DNA of 64,000 nucleotides from Sulfuricurvum sp. IAE1 (GCF_004347735.1 NZ_SLTI01000007.1:124001-188000); one strand, 5' to 3'. Positions 9,864 to 18,936 are shown, counted from the stretch's first letter. The notes: generated by a model not told the origin, from the sequence alone. Made by a program: numbers and translations.

Positions 9864-9928
9864 GCCTACCTCGAAGAGGCAGGCTTTAGTGCCAACGGCA
9901 CGCGTAACCAAAGGAGCGTTGCCCCTTT
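9864..9928 (-). other. Structured intergenic element: three consecutive hairpins behind serA
   Basis: Read on the minus strand, three stem-loops follow the serA stop. The first (9928-9910) has an 8-base stem with loop AAC, the second (9901-9889) is GUGCC-GUU-GGCAC, and the third (9884-9864) has a 9-base stem with loop UUC. Stems 1 and 3 each have one position that is an A-C mismatch on the plus strand but a G-U pair on the minus strand. All stems are therefore complete only as minus-strand RNA, the direction of serA. Linkers contain repeated UAAAG. It could be a 3' UTR stability or processing element, a small RNA, or one copy of a dispersed repeat. I could not match it to a known riboswitch. 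Confidence 0.6.
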
Positions 9929-9939
9929 AGCCGTTCAAA

Positions 9940-11529
9940 TCAGATTCTTGCGTACGAAACGCTGATGCAGGCGTTAAGGGCAGAGAGTTCTTTGAGGGTT
10001 TTGTCGCTGACGGCGGAATCGACGATGATGACCGCAAGCGCTTCGCCGCTCTTGTTGCGTCCGAGGCGGAAGTCGGCGATGTTGACGTTGTGGGCGCCCA
10101 GCAGTGTGCCGACCTGTCCGATCACTCCGGGAACATCGGTGTTTTTGAAGAGGATCAGATTACCCGTAGGCTCGACGTCGACGCCGAAGCCGTTGATGTC
10201 AACGATACGCTGTACGTCTTCGTTGAACATCGTCGCGCTGATCTCGAACGCCTCTTTGTCGGTGGTGAGCTTCACGGTAACGAGATTTTTATACACAGGG
10301 CTTTCAGGGAGCTCTTCCGTTTCGATTTTGATGCCGCGCTCTTTGGCGACGAAATCGGCGTTGACGTAGTTGATCGTCTCACCCGACATCTCCGCCAGCG
10401 CACCGACGGTTGCAAACGTTGCGAGTGATGCGAGATACTCGGCGATCTCGCCGCGGCCGCTCACCTTGATCGATACGATGGGAGCTTTGTTGATCTGGGC
10501 GCTGAGGAACCCGATTTTCTGCACCATTTCAAGGAACGGTTTGACGAACGGAGGGATCTTCGTCTCGTCGATCGGGAGGTTCAGGGCGTGCGGATACGCG
10601 ATCCCTTTGGCCGCTTCGATCGCCTGCTGTGCCGCTTCGACGGCGATGTTGTACTGCGATTCGAACGTGTTCGCCCCCAGGTGCGGAGAGACGGTGACGT
10701 TGTCGAGGTCGAGAAGCTTGTGATCGGTTGCGGGTTCTTTGTTGAACACGTCGATTCCGGCGAAACGGATTTTGCCCGATTTGAGGCCGTCGTAGAGGGC
10801 TTCTTCGTCGTACAATCCGCCGCGTGCGCAGTTGATGAGGACGACGCCGTCTTTCATTTTGGCGATTTCATCCGCACCGATCATCCCGACCGTCTCTTTG
10901 TTTTTGGGAGTATGGATCGTGATAATGTCGCAGGCAAGGATATCCTCGAAATTCGTCGTGTATTTGACGCCCACATCGGTCGCTTTGGAAGGATGGATAT
11001 AAGGGTCGTATGCGATAACATCCATTTCGAACGCTTTGGAGCGGATACCTACGCGGCTTCCGATGTTACCGAAACCGATGATCCCCAGTTTTTTCCCTTT
11101 GAGTTCGTAACCGTACCATTTTTCCCGTTTCCAGATACGCTGGTTTTTGAGATGGTCGTGAGAATAGGGAAACATACGCATGCACGAAAGCATGTGGGTC
11201 ATGGTAAGTTCGACTGCCGCAATCGTGTTCGCCGTCGGGACGTTCATGACGATAATCCCCTCTTTAGAACATCCGGGGATATCTACGTTATCGACACCCA
11301 CGCCCGCACGAACGATCGCTTTCATTCTGCCTTTTGCGGCATTGATAAATTTGTCGTCGACATCGGTCGAACTGCGGGTAATTGCGACATCCGCGTCCTT
11401 GATGACGTCAAGCAGAGCCGTTTTGTCCATGTCCGCGGCAAAAATCATATCGATTTTATCGTCGCGGCGCAGAATGTTCAGCCCCTCTTCATGGATATGG
11501 TCACATACGACAATTTTATATTTTTCCAT
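9940..11529 (-). CDS. serA: D-3-phosphoglycerate dehydrogenase
   Basis: This enzyme oxidises 3-phosphoglycerate with NAD+ in the first step of serine synthesis. The 529-residue length marks the long form, with an intervening domain and a C-terminal ACT regulatory domain (about residues 455-529, including DVPGVIGQVGTLLGAHNVNIADFRLGR). The nucleotide-binding motif GIIGFGNIGSRVG is near residue 147. The catalytic region includes NCARGGLYDEEAL and SPHLGANTFESQ with the general-acid histidine. AGGA precedes the ATG by 6 bases, and the ATG shares one base with the stop of the upstream membrane-protein gene (TAATG). The order serA - membrane protein - rpsA is conserved in Campylobacter. Confidence 0.96.
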   Translation of the reverse strand: MEKYKIVVCDHIHEEGLNILRRDDKIDMIFAADMDKTALLDVIKDADVAITRSSTDVDDKFINAAKGRMKAIVRAGVGVDNVDIPGCSKEGIIVMNVPTANTIAAVELTMTHMLSCMRMFPYSHDHLKNQRIWKREKWYGYELKGKKLGIIGFGNIGSRVGIRSKAFEMDVIAYDPYIHPSKATDVGVKYTTNFEDILACDIITIHTPKNKETVGMIGADEIAKMKDGVVLINCARGGLYDEEALYDGLKSGKIRFAGIDVFNKEPATDHKLLDLDNVTVSPHLGANTFESQYNIAVEAAQQAIEAAKGIAYPHALNLPIDETKIPPFVKPFLEMVQKIGFLSAQINKAPIVSIKVSGRGEIAEYLASLATFATVGALAEMSGETINYVNADFVAKERGIKIETEELPESPVYKNLVTVKLTTDKEAFEISATMFNEDVQRIVDINGFGVDVEPTGNLILFKNTDVPGVIGQVGTLLGAHNVNIADFRLGRNKSGEALAVIIVDSAVSDKTLKELSALNACISVSYARI

Positions 11530-12011
11530 TACTTTTCCTCTGTATAAGGCGACACCGTCGCCGTGATTTGGTAGGTTTTTAGTTTAGTTACAAGAGATGC
11601 GAGCACGTTTCGGTCGTTCGAGTCGACCAGGAGGGTCATCGCGTCACCCTCTTTTTGCAGAAAATACGGGAGCGCTTTATTGTAAAGCTCCTGTTTCACG
11701 CAAAAAAGTTCGTACGAATCTTTCAGCGGTACCGTCATCCGGTACGCCGGCACTTCGGGATGTTCTCCCGCGTCGAGTACCATATGGACCTCGTTGACGG
11801 GATAATGGTAGTCTTTTTCTTCGCTTCGGGAGAAACGTTCCAGCCAACCCTCTTCCTCGGAAGAAGCGCTGAAAGAGGATTTTTCATCTCCCTCCGCCGT
11901 AAAACGTTCCGAGAGGGGAACCGACGGATTGATCTGAATCATGAAAATGACGATGAACGCGGCTACAGCAGCTGCTATAAGAGGAAACAGCCAGTAGGCA
12001 ACCCGTCCCAT
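11529..12011 (-). CDS. Membrane-anchored conserved hypothetical protein (between rpsA and serA)
   Basis: The 160-residue product has one N-terminal transmembrane helix (about residues 5-27, YWLFPLIAAAVAAFIVIFMI) and then an acidic, soluble domain that would lie in the periplasm (N-in anchor). The last 90 residues look like a small alpha/beta domain resembling a SPOR or ACT-type fold (VLASLVTKLKTYQITATVSPY), but I cannot assign it. It starts 5 bases after the rpsA stop and overlaps serA by one base, so it is in that operon. A gene of similar size and position occurs in C. jejuni. Function unknown. Confidence 0.7.
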   Translation of the reverse strand: MGRVAYWLFPLIAAAVAAFIVIFMIQINPSVPLSERFTAEGDEKSSFSASSEEEGWLERFSRSEEKDYHYPVNEVHMVLDAGEHPEVPAYRMTVPLKDSYELFCVKQELYNKALPYFLQKEGDAMTLLVDSNDRNVLASLVTKLKTYQITATVSPYTEEK

Positions 12012-12016
12012 CGGTC

Positions 12017-13672
12017 TTATTTCAATTGGTCTTTAATAAGGTCGCCCAGGCTGTTCGACTCGTCGTCGTTGATTTCGTTGAGCATTTCCTGATCTTTGAT
12101 CCGCTCGAGTTTTTTCACCGAGAGGCGGATACGGTCGCGTTTGGCATCGATCACGAGAATCGCCGCTTCGATCGTCTGTCCGATCTGAAGCTCCTCGGCA
12201 ACGAGGGGGTAAAGGTCTTCGTTACGGATCAGGGCGTCGACTCCCCCTTCGAGCGAAACGAACACGCCGAAATCTTTGACGTCACGGACGGTTGCTTTGA
12301 CGACGTCGTTCATTTTGTGGCTTGTCGCGAACTGATCGATCGGAGACTCTTCGAGCGATTTGCGGTTCAACGAGATTTTTTCGTCTTCGGCGTTGATCTT
12401 AGCGATTTTCACTTCGATCTCGTCGCCTACTTTGAGCGTATCTTTGCATTTGACGTTTTTATCCCATGACAGGTCCTGGTTGTGCAGGAGCCCTTCGACG
12501 CCGCCTACTTTGACGAATGCGCCGAAATCGGTCAGAGAGGTGACGGTCCCTTTGACCACGTCGCCTTCTTTGCATTTTTTCATGAATTCTTCGAACGGTT
12601 TAGGCTGAAGGCGTTTGTACGAAACGCGCAGTTTGTGCGTTTTCGAATTGATTTCGATCACTTCGACGTCGATTTCCTGACCGACGGTGAGGTAGTCTTT
12701 TGGGTGCTTGATGTTTTTGTCCCACGTGATTTCGGAGATGTGCAAGAACCCTTCGATATCGTTCCCAAGATCGACGAATACGCCGTAAGGCTCGATGTTG
12801 CTGACGGTAACGGTGATGGTATCACCCTCGTCCAGAGCCTCTTCGACCTCTTTCCACGGATCGGGCTGAACCGCTTTGATCGAGAGGGAGAGGTGGCGTT
12901 TGTCTTTGTCGTACGCGATCGCTTTGACCGTTACTTCGTCACCCTCTTTGTAAAGTTTGGAAGGGTTGACCGGCCCTTTGTAGCTGATTTCGTTGTAGTG
13001 AACGAGACCGTCGATTCCGCCCACGTCTACGAACATACCGTAGCTGGTGATCTTTTTGACGGTTCCCTGGATGATTTTACCCTCTTCCATCAGGGCGTCG
13101 ATCACCTCTTTTTTCCGTTTGCGCTCATCATTGAAAAGCTTGCGGCGCGATACGACGATCGAAGCTTCCGCCGGGTCGATTTTGACGACCTGGGCCTTGA
13201 CCGTTTTGCCGATGACGTTGTCGCTCTCTTTGAACGCCGCGAGCGAGCGGGGGAGGAAGAAGTGGACGTCGTCCGCTTCGAGGAGGTATCCCCCTTTGTT
13301 TTTCTTGGTCACGACCGCATCGACGATGACCGATTCGAAATCGTCTTTGTGGGCATTGATAAACGCAAGCGTTTTCTCCTGCTCCAGCACTTTTTTATAC
13401 GAGATTTTCGGACGCTCGTTGTAGTGTCCCGTAATCATTACCGTAATTTTGTCGCCGACGTTGAAAAGAAGTTTGCCGCTCGTATCGCGGATCTCGTCGA
13501 GTGAAATGATCCCTTCGAGTTTCTCGCCGACGCCTACCAACGCGCGGTTGTCACCCTCCTGGATTTCTACGATTTCACCTTCGGTGATGCGAGTAGATTC
13601 TTGCTCTTTGAAAGACGCCTCTAACATCTCGGCAAAATTTTCTTCTTCGAACGCTTCGTTATCGAAAGCCAT
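12017..13672 (-). CDS. rpsA: 30S ribosomal protein S1
   Basis: S1 binds mRNA on the 30S subunit and helps initiation on structured leaders. The 551-residue product shows repeated S1/OB-fold modules with recurring motifs such as YGMFVDVGGIDGLVHYNEISY, YGVFVDLGNDIEGFLHISEI, FGAFVKVGGVEGLLHNQDL and FGVFVSLEGGVDALIRNEDL, about six repeats in all. The frame is open upstream to 13714, but the start MAFDNEAFEEENF at 13672 fits the family and has AAGGGATTAGGT just before the ATG. A TATAAT box at 13703-13708 gives it its own promoter, downstream of the inserted secretion genes. Confidence 0.95.
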   Translation of the reverse strand: MAFDNEAFEEENFAEMLEASFKEQESTRITEGEIVEIQEGDNRALVGVGEKLEGIISLDEIRDTSGKLLFNVGDKITVMITGHYNERPKISYKKVLEQEKTLAFINAHKDDFESVIVDAVVTKKNKGGYLLEADDVHFFLPRSLAAFKESDNVIGKTVKAQVVKIDPAEASIVVSRRKLFNDERKRKKEVIDALMEEGKIIQGTVKKITSYGMFVDVGGIDGLVHYNEISYKGPVNPSKLYKEGDEVTVKAIAYDKDKRHLSLSIKAVQPDPWKEVEEALDEGDTITVTVSNIEPYGVFVDLGNDIEGFLHISEITWDKNIKHPKDYLTVGQEIDVEVIEINSKTHKLRVSYKRLQPKPFEEFMKKCKEGDVVKGTVTSLTDFGAFVKVGGVEGLLHNQDLSWDKNVKCKDTLKVGDEIEVKIAKINAEDEKISLNRKSLEESPIDQFATSHKMNDVVKATVRDVKDFGVFVSLEGGVDALIRNEDLYPLVAEELQIGQTIEAAILVIDAKRDRIRLSVKKLERIKDQEMLNEINDDESNSLGDLIKDQLK

Positions 13673-13702
13673 ACCTAATCCCTTGTAACTAAAAATTGGC
13701 TG

Positions 13703-13708
13703 ATTATA
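13703..13708 (-). promoter_or_regulatory. -10 element for rpsA
   Basis: A perfect TATAAT on the minus strand, preceded by GCGC, lies 30 bases upstream of the rpsA ATG. It predicts a leader of about 24 bases. It makes rpsA - membrane protein - serA an independent transcription unit, which explains how the secretion genes could insert upstream without harming rpsA expression. Confidence 0.6.
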
Positions 13709-13804
13709 GCGCAAAAATGCTTGGATTCGGTTTTATTTGCATGAAATATCGCGTAAACGGAAAAATCAAAGGGGGTGAAAAGGAGGAGGCAAGGAGAGGC
13801 GGAC

Positions 13805-13826
13805 GGGAAGAAAATTTCTTCTTCCC
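13805..13826 (-). terminator. Possible hairpin after the TpsB gene
   Basis: An 8-base inverted repeat, GGGAAGAA / TTCTTCCC with a 6-base loop, starts 6 bases after the TpsB stop on the minus strand. It lacks a following U-tract, so it may only protect the transcript end or act as a weak terminator. Confidence 0.35.
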
Positions 13827-13832
13827 TCCGGA

Positions 13833-15512
13833 TTAGAACCGCATCATTCCCTGCAGGAGGAATTTGTTGGAGTTGGTGTGGAATTCCGCTTCGCTCTGGG
13901 GGCGGCGTTCATCGCCGAACCCGTGCGCAAGGGTTGCTTTAAGGTCAAAATTGCCGTAATTCATGGCATACCCTACCCCGACGGCATTGAGCGTGCGGAT
14001 ATTGTCGTCACTGTTAAACGTCATATCGTTTTTCCATACTTTGGCATGGTCCAAAAAGATGCTGGTGCTATGGCTGATCTGCCGCAGCGACGGGAGAGCG
14101 TAGATCAAATCGAGGCTGATCGCATACCCCTGGTCGCCGCTGAGTTCGCTGTCTTCGTAAGCCCGAACGCCGTTGGTTCCGCCTACCGAGAGATCTTCGG
14201 AAGAATCGAGGTTGTTACCGAAGCTTTTTTGGGCTTTGCAAGTGCTCTGGAGGGTCATTCCGTCCCTGAGGTACTGGCTGTGCAATGCGTTCAGGGCCAG
14301 TTTGGTGTAGTTGCCTCCCGAATTGAGCCCCGCATCGTTGGTGATGGCCGTACCGTTTTTAAGTCCCAGATGGCCGATCGTGTATCCCGCCGAAGCATAC
14401 AGGCTTCCGGGAAGGCCGGCGAGCGAGGTATTACGTTTATCGCTTGCCTTGAGCGTCAGGGCGTCGAGCTGTTTTTTCGCTTCATCGACGCTGCCGGGGG
14501 TTCCGCTGCTGTCCTTCATCTCCTTGTGGTCATACGATGCCTCGAGGGTCTGCGTATGGACGCGGGTCTTGATTGTCGGGTAACTGACATAGGCGCTGTA
14601 ACTGTCGGTCCGTCCGTACGCGTCGTAGTTCTCGATCTCATCAAGGGTATAGTCGGTCATACTGAAGCTCACCCCGCCTTTGAGTCCCGAATATCCCAGC
14701 GGGCGATCATACCCCAGGCGGATGTTTTTGAGATCGGCGGTGTTGGAGACGAGCCCGGTTATACTCAGGGTATCGCCGATTCCGGTGAGGCTGTTGATGT
14801 AACCACCCGCACTCAGACGGTTCTCTCCGGTGTAGCGGCTTCCGTAATTATCGACTATGGCATAGCCGTTGTATTTGGGCGTCGGGGAGACGGTGATGCG
14901 AAAGTCGCTGGTTCCGACTGCCTCTCCCGGGTAAACTTCGGCGTTGGTCACCTGCGCACCCGAGAGATCGTTGATGAGGAGCATCTGGCGCTCAAGGCTC
15001 ATCGTGGAGACGATCTGACCTTGCTTGAGATGGTCCATGAATCCCTGTACTTCGGCGGTATCGACCAGAGAGCTGTTTTTCATGTCGAACGATCCGTACG
15101 TCCCTTCGATGATCGCAATCTCGACGATGCCGTTCTCCATGCTTTGCGCGGGGATATACGCACGGGCTACGAAGTAGCCGTTATCACGGTAGTATTTGGT
15201 GATTACCGATGCGACCTCTTTGAGAGCGTTGATTCCCAGTTCTTTTCCCTCGTAGGGTTTGACCAGTTCAGCCAGAACGTCCGATCCGAAAACGGTGTTT
15301 CCGCTGAATTTGAACGATTTTACAAAGACTTTTACCGTGTCTTTGGCTTCAAGCGGCGCTTTGTATTCCCCCGCTCCGACACTTGGCAGCGCTTTGGGTG
15401 TCTCAGGAAGCTTCGGCTGTTCCACCTGGCGGAGGATGTCTCCGGTCGTGGGTGCGGCGGCCATCAAAGAGACCGATGCCAGCAGGGAAAGGGTAATGGT
15501 TCGTTTCATCAT
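13833..15512 (-). CDS. Two-partner secretion outer-membrane transporter (TpsB, ShlB/FhaC/HecB family)
   Basis: This 559-residue protein is the outer-membrane pore that exports the TpsA exoprotein encoded just upstream. It has a signal peptide (MMKRTITLSLLASVSLMAAAP), then a proline-rich linker, POTRA-type periplasmic domains (about residues 55-210; VKVFVKSFKFSGNTVF and the second module ending near VTNAEVYPGEAVGTSDFRI), and a 16-strand-type beta-barrel. The barrel carries the IRLGYDRPLGY and GGTNGVRAYEDSEL motifs and ends in the terminal phenylalanine recognised by the BAM complex. AAGGA lies 7 bases before the ATG at 15512. It follows tpsA by 9 bases, so the two are co-transcribed. Confidence 0.9.
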   Translation of the reverse strand: MMKRTITLSLLASVSLMAAAPTTGDILRQVEQPKLPETPKALPSVGAGEYKAPLEAKDTVKVFVKSFKFSGNTVFGSDVLAELVKPYEGKELGINALKEVASVITKYYRDNGYFVARAYIPAQSMENGIVEIAIIEGTYGSFDMKNSSLVDTAEVQGFMDHLKQGQIVSTMSLERQMLLINDLSGAQVTNAEVYPGEAVGTSDFRITVSPTPKYNGYAIVDNYGSRYTGENRLSAGGYINSLTGIGDTLSITGLVSNTADLKNIRLGYDRPLGYSGLKGGVSFSMTDYTLDEIENYDAYGRTDSYSAYVSYPTIKTRVHTQTLEASYDHKEMKDSSGTPGSVDEAKKQLDALTLKASDKRNTSLAGLPGSLYASAGYTIGHLGLKNGTAITNDAGLNSGGNYTKLALNALHSQYLRDGMTLQSTCKAQKSFGNNLDSSEDLSVGGTNGVRAYEDSELSGDQGYAISLDLIYALPSLRQISHSTSIFLDHAKVWKNDMTFNSDDNIRTLNAVGVGYAMNYGNFDLKATLAHGFGDERRPQSEAEFHTNSNKFLLQGMMRF

Positions 15513-15521
15513 CGCAGATCC

Positions 15522-18500
15522 TTATCTTTTCTCATTTTCATTGTTCGGTTCAACGTTCATTCCGTTGTTCCCGCTTCCGCTCACAGCGTTGTCCGCAACG
15601 ACGTAAAACTCCTGGCTGACCCCTTTGGGAAGGTTCAGTCCCCCGTTTACCAATTCGACCAGGCTGTCGTTGGCCAGCGGTACGCGGATATCGCCGGCTC
15701 CCTGTACCGTAGCGGCCGTCTGAAGCTGTTCCATCGATACGGTTTGTACGGGAACATTGCCATCGGCAACCCCTACAAGGTTCAACGTTCCGCCGCCGGT
15801 CGTCCCCTGGGGAAGAATGCTTTGCAACAGAGTGTTGTTTTTGGCTTGGGTCTGTATCTGCTGCGGTTTTGGCGCATGCGGTGGAACCGTTAGCGGTGCA
15901 GGCGGCGTTACGATTGTCGAGTTGACAATGGTCGTGACGACGTCAGAAACCTCTTTTTCCTGCTGCGCAGTGCTCGTTACAGGCGTGGTGGCCGCCGGCG
16001 CGGGTGCGGGTGTTAGATTTGAATAAACGACATTCCATTTCGTCGAGTTATCAGTGAAATAAAGGCTCGGATCATAATTTGAACGCGTTTTGGAGATCAC
16101 TTCCGTTCCCGGGGTAAATCCTAAAACCGCAGAATCTTTGTATCCCGTATAAACGACGATGCGGTTGGTCGCCGTAGGAGCGGAAATCGTGCCATTGTTC
16201 ACGAAATTGTTTTCAGCCGTGAAAATCATGCCATTTCCCAAGCCTGTCGAGCTTGCCACGGTAACACCGCTGTCAATGGTCATGGTTCCTTGCGTTCTGA
16301 ATTCATACGGGTTGGCCAACGATATGTCTCCAACGAATTGAACATTACCGGTTTGAGAAGCCGAGCCGACGGTAATTTTTTCAAATCCGCTTTGAATATT
16401 CGAAATTTCGGCCGCTGTAATATCCACGATTCCCGCTGCCGCGTTAGCGCTGCCGCCACCGATTTCAATCGCCTTGGTCGCGTCCCGTGCCTGCAATGCG
16501 AGACGGTTGTTTCCAGACACCGCACCGCCCAGATCGATTTTGTTGGCGGTAACCGTTACGTTCGAACTACCTGCACTGAGGGTATTTTTAAAATCGACTT
16601 TTGATCCCGTAAATGCTTTGGAATCGAATACGTTGATATCATCCAGATACAGATTCGCACCGAGTGCTCGCCCTCCGCTTGCATCCCATGAACCTGAAAT
16701 AAATACGAACTTATAGTTTCCATCGGCCAACGCCGTAGCCGAAGAAGTCGTCCAAGGCTGTGCCGTAGCCGAGTTTTTCCCGGTTTTATCAAGAATGACC
16801 TGGGTAGCACCCGTCGCCGTATTGACCATGTACCCAAACACGTCATAGGCGTCGCTTCCGCCCGTAGCGGACCATTTAAATGAAATTCCCTCACCTGCTT
16901 TGAGGCTGACTTCGGAATCACTGACCACATAAGGACCACGAATGACTCCATAACCCGCCGAGATACTTCCGCCGTTCGATGTCATCTGTAACGAATTGTT
17001 TCCACTGCCCGTATCAACGTTTGAACTGACTTGAGTGGTATAGCTACCCGGATACGGGTAATTATCATACGGGGCGCTGCCTCCGGAAGGAACGATAGGA
17101 GGAGCCGCCGTGTCATTAGGCGTTGCATATCCGGCAATGGCGCTGCCACCGTTGAGTTGAACCCCGGCATTCGTAACCGTCCATCCTGTAATCGTTGTCG
17201 ATCCTTGCCCATCCGTTTCAAAGCTTGGATTGTTAAAACCTGACAACGCCGTCAGCAAAGAAACTGCACCGTCATAGATTTGATCGTTGGCAGTTGTAAC
17301 GGACGTACCGTAGATATTGATGGCATTTCCTTTGACATTCAATGAGTCCAGAGCGGTAGTCGCTCCCACATTTCCGCTGAATCTAACCGTCCCCGCAAGT
17401 GCGTCAAGCGTTAAGGCACCGGCACCGTCAATGGTTTCGTTGAAGGTAATATTGCCTCCGTTCGTTTTAACCGAATTAGACGAACCGTTTAGAACCACAT
17501 TACCGTCAAACACTACTCCCAGAGTATGGGCATTGCTATTTTGCGTGGCATCGATATCCACTCCGTTTTGCAGAATGATGGAGTTGTCGGCAGACAATGT
17601 CAACGTCGCATCCCCAGCCATACTTCCGGTGATGATGTCTTCATTCACATTGATGTTATTGTCCGCTTCCAAAAGAACACTCGTGCCTAAATCAAGTGCA
17701 GTTACAATTGACGAAGCAGCCACGGTCACATCTCCGCTTGTACCTGTCGTAGCGGGAGTTCCGGAAAGCGGTTCACTTCCGCCCGAAGCGATTGTTATAT
17801 TGGTCGGATCGAGCAACCACGTTTTCGCTTTGATTGTTGTATCGCTTCCAATGCCGAGTTCTTGTCCCGACGTCTCAACAAACCCTCCTGCGGCATCGAT
17901 GGTTCCGGATACGGTTGTTTTCCCTCCGTGAGCGAAAAGAACGACCTTGCCCGTCACGTCTTCGAGTGTCTGCGCTTCGATGATCCCGGTATTGTTCACC
18001 ATACCGTCCAGGATGGTGTTGAGCGCCTGGGTGGTCAGGTAGACTTGACCTCCGTCGGCTTTGATAAGCCCTTTGTTCTCTACCAGAGCATCCATCGTTC
18101 CCTGATCGATGGTCAGCTTTACGAGAGAGTTGCCGTTGAGATTGAGACTGATCTTTTCGCCTGACGCCATCTGTACGTTCCCCATCGTCGCAACGATGGT
18201 CCCTTCATTGGCTACGGTTTTACCCATCATTGCCACGTAACCGCCGTTGCCAGCTGTAATCGTTCCCATGTTGAGGACGGAATTCTGGCTGTTACCTTCG
18301 AAGACATAGTTGCCTGATTGGAAGTTCGCATCGGTAATATTGAGCGTAGAGGCTACGATCCCCCCCACATTGATTTGTGCGCCGTTGGCGAATAAAATCC
18401 CGTTAGGGTTGATGAGGAATACCTGTCCGTTCGCGTTCATTGCCCCTTCGATAAGAGAACGGTTGGTCCCGATGACACGGTTGAGCGTAACCGAGGCGGC

Positions 18501-18761
18501 GGAAGGCTGTACGAAGTTGACCGTTTCACTCTTGCCGATGCTGAAATCCTGCCAGTTGATCGAGGCCTTGTTGGTAGACTGGCTGATGGTGGTAACGCTG
18601 CCGTTTTGGCTGATGGTTGCGCTGCCTGTCGTTACGGTACCTCCGCTTGGTGCGGCGTACGCGATGCTCGATCCTGCAAGCAATGCCGACACGACAAGCG
18701 ATATTTTTCCACCTTTGAGAATACGAAAACGCGAACTGTAATCCGAATTGCCCTTCATCAT
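15522..18761 (-). CDS. Two-partner secreted exoprotein (TpsA), filamentous-hemagglutinin N-terminal domain
   Basis: The 1079-residue protein has an extended signal peptide (about residues 1-36, ending SIAYA) followed by the TPS secretion domain (about 37-290) with the diagnostic NPNGILF near residue 116. Beta-helix-like repeats rich in G, N, T and V follow. Residues about 508-712 are different in character and resemble a lectin-like jelly roll (PSFETDG...ITGWTV...YLDDINVFD). The C-terminal 200 residues have a Pro/Ala/Thr-rich linker and a small terminal domain. It is short for a TpsA, so an adhesin or surface-binding role is more likely than a large toxin; no toxin domain is seen. The start may be the second ATG (18758), which is better spaced from GAGGA. 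Base composition looks more AT-rich than its neighbours. Confidence 0.87.
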   Translation of the reverse strand: MMKGNSDYSSRFRILKGGKISLVVSALLAGSSIAYAAPSGGTVTTGSATISQNGSVTTISQSTNKASINWQDFSIGKSETVNFVQPSAASVTLNRVIGTNRSLIEGAMNANGQVFLINPNGILFANGAQINVGGIVASTLNITDANFQSGNYVFEGNSQNSVLNMGTITAGNGGYVAMMGKTVANEGTIVATMGNVQMASGEKISLNLNGNSLVKLTIDQGTMDALVENKGLIKADGGQVYLTTQALNTILDGMVNNTGIIEAQTLEDVTGKVVLFAHGGKTTVSGTIDAAGGFVETSGQELGIGSDTTIKAKTWLLDPTNITIASGGSEPLSGTPATTGTSGDVTVAASSIVTALDLGTSVLLEADNNINVNEDIITGSMAGDATLTLSADNSIILQNGVDIDATQNSNAHTLGVVFDGNVVLNGSSNSVKTNGGNITFNETIDGAGALTLDALAGTVRFSGNVGATTALDSLNVKGNAINIYGTSVTTANDQIYDGAVSLLTALSGFNNPSFETDGQGSTTITGWTVTNAGVQLNGGSAIAGYATPNDTAAPPIVPSGGSAPYDNYPYPGSYTTQVSSNVDTGSGNNSLQMTSNGGSISAGYGVIRGPYVVSDSEVSLKAGEGISFKWSATGGSDAYDVFGYMVNTATGATQVILDKTGKNSATAQPWTTSSATALADGNYKFVFISGSWDASGGRALGANLYLDDINVFDSKAFTGSKVDFKNTLSAGSSNVTVTANKIDLGGAVSGNNRLALQARDATKAIEIGGGSANAAAGIVDITAAEISNIQSGFEKITVGSASQTGNVQFVGDISLANPYEFRTQGTMTIDSGVTVASSTGLGNGMIFTAENNFVNNGTISAPTATNRIVVYTGYKDSAVLGFTPGTEVISKTRSNYDPSLYFTDNSTKWNVVYSNLTPAPAPAATTPVTSTAQQEKEVSDVVTTIVNSTIVTPPAPLTVPPHAPKPQQIQTQAKNNTLLQSILPQGTTGGGTLNLVGVADGNVPVQTVSMEQLQTAATVQGAGDIRVPLANDSLVELVNGGLNLPKGVSQEFYVVADNAVSGSGNNGMNVEPNNENEKR

Positions 18762-18820
18762 TGAATCCTCTTGTATGATTATTCGGGTGTATTACCCTGT
18801 GGTGGAATTATCCGACGATA

Positions 18821-18864
18821 GAGTTGCAATTGTGTTGCAGATTTGTTGTACGGATGTTGCATCG
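18821..18864 (-). promoter_or_regulatory. Four GTTGCA-type direct repeats at an exact 11-base period upstream of tpsA
   Basis: On the plus strand GTTGCA begins at 18823, 18834 and 18856, and GTTGTA at 18845, each exactly 11 bases from the next (units NNGTTGCANNN). On the tpsA strand they read TGCAAC. The array ends about 60 bases upstream of the tpsA ATG. Tandem sites spaced 11 bases place each on the same face of DNA. This is the arrangement bound by OmpR/PhoB-type response regulators. The regulator itself is not in the window. Confidence 0.65.
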
Positions 18865-18936
18865 GTACGTGTATCGACACTCAGACAACAAAGTACGGAT
18901 ACGTTTCTCGTGAAGGAAAAAGAGGGGAACAGAAAT

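Noticed and set aside
13878..15893. 671-codon plus-strand frame across tpsB and the end of tpsA
   Set aside because: It crosses two well-supported minus-strand genes and has no recognisable motif.
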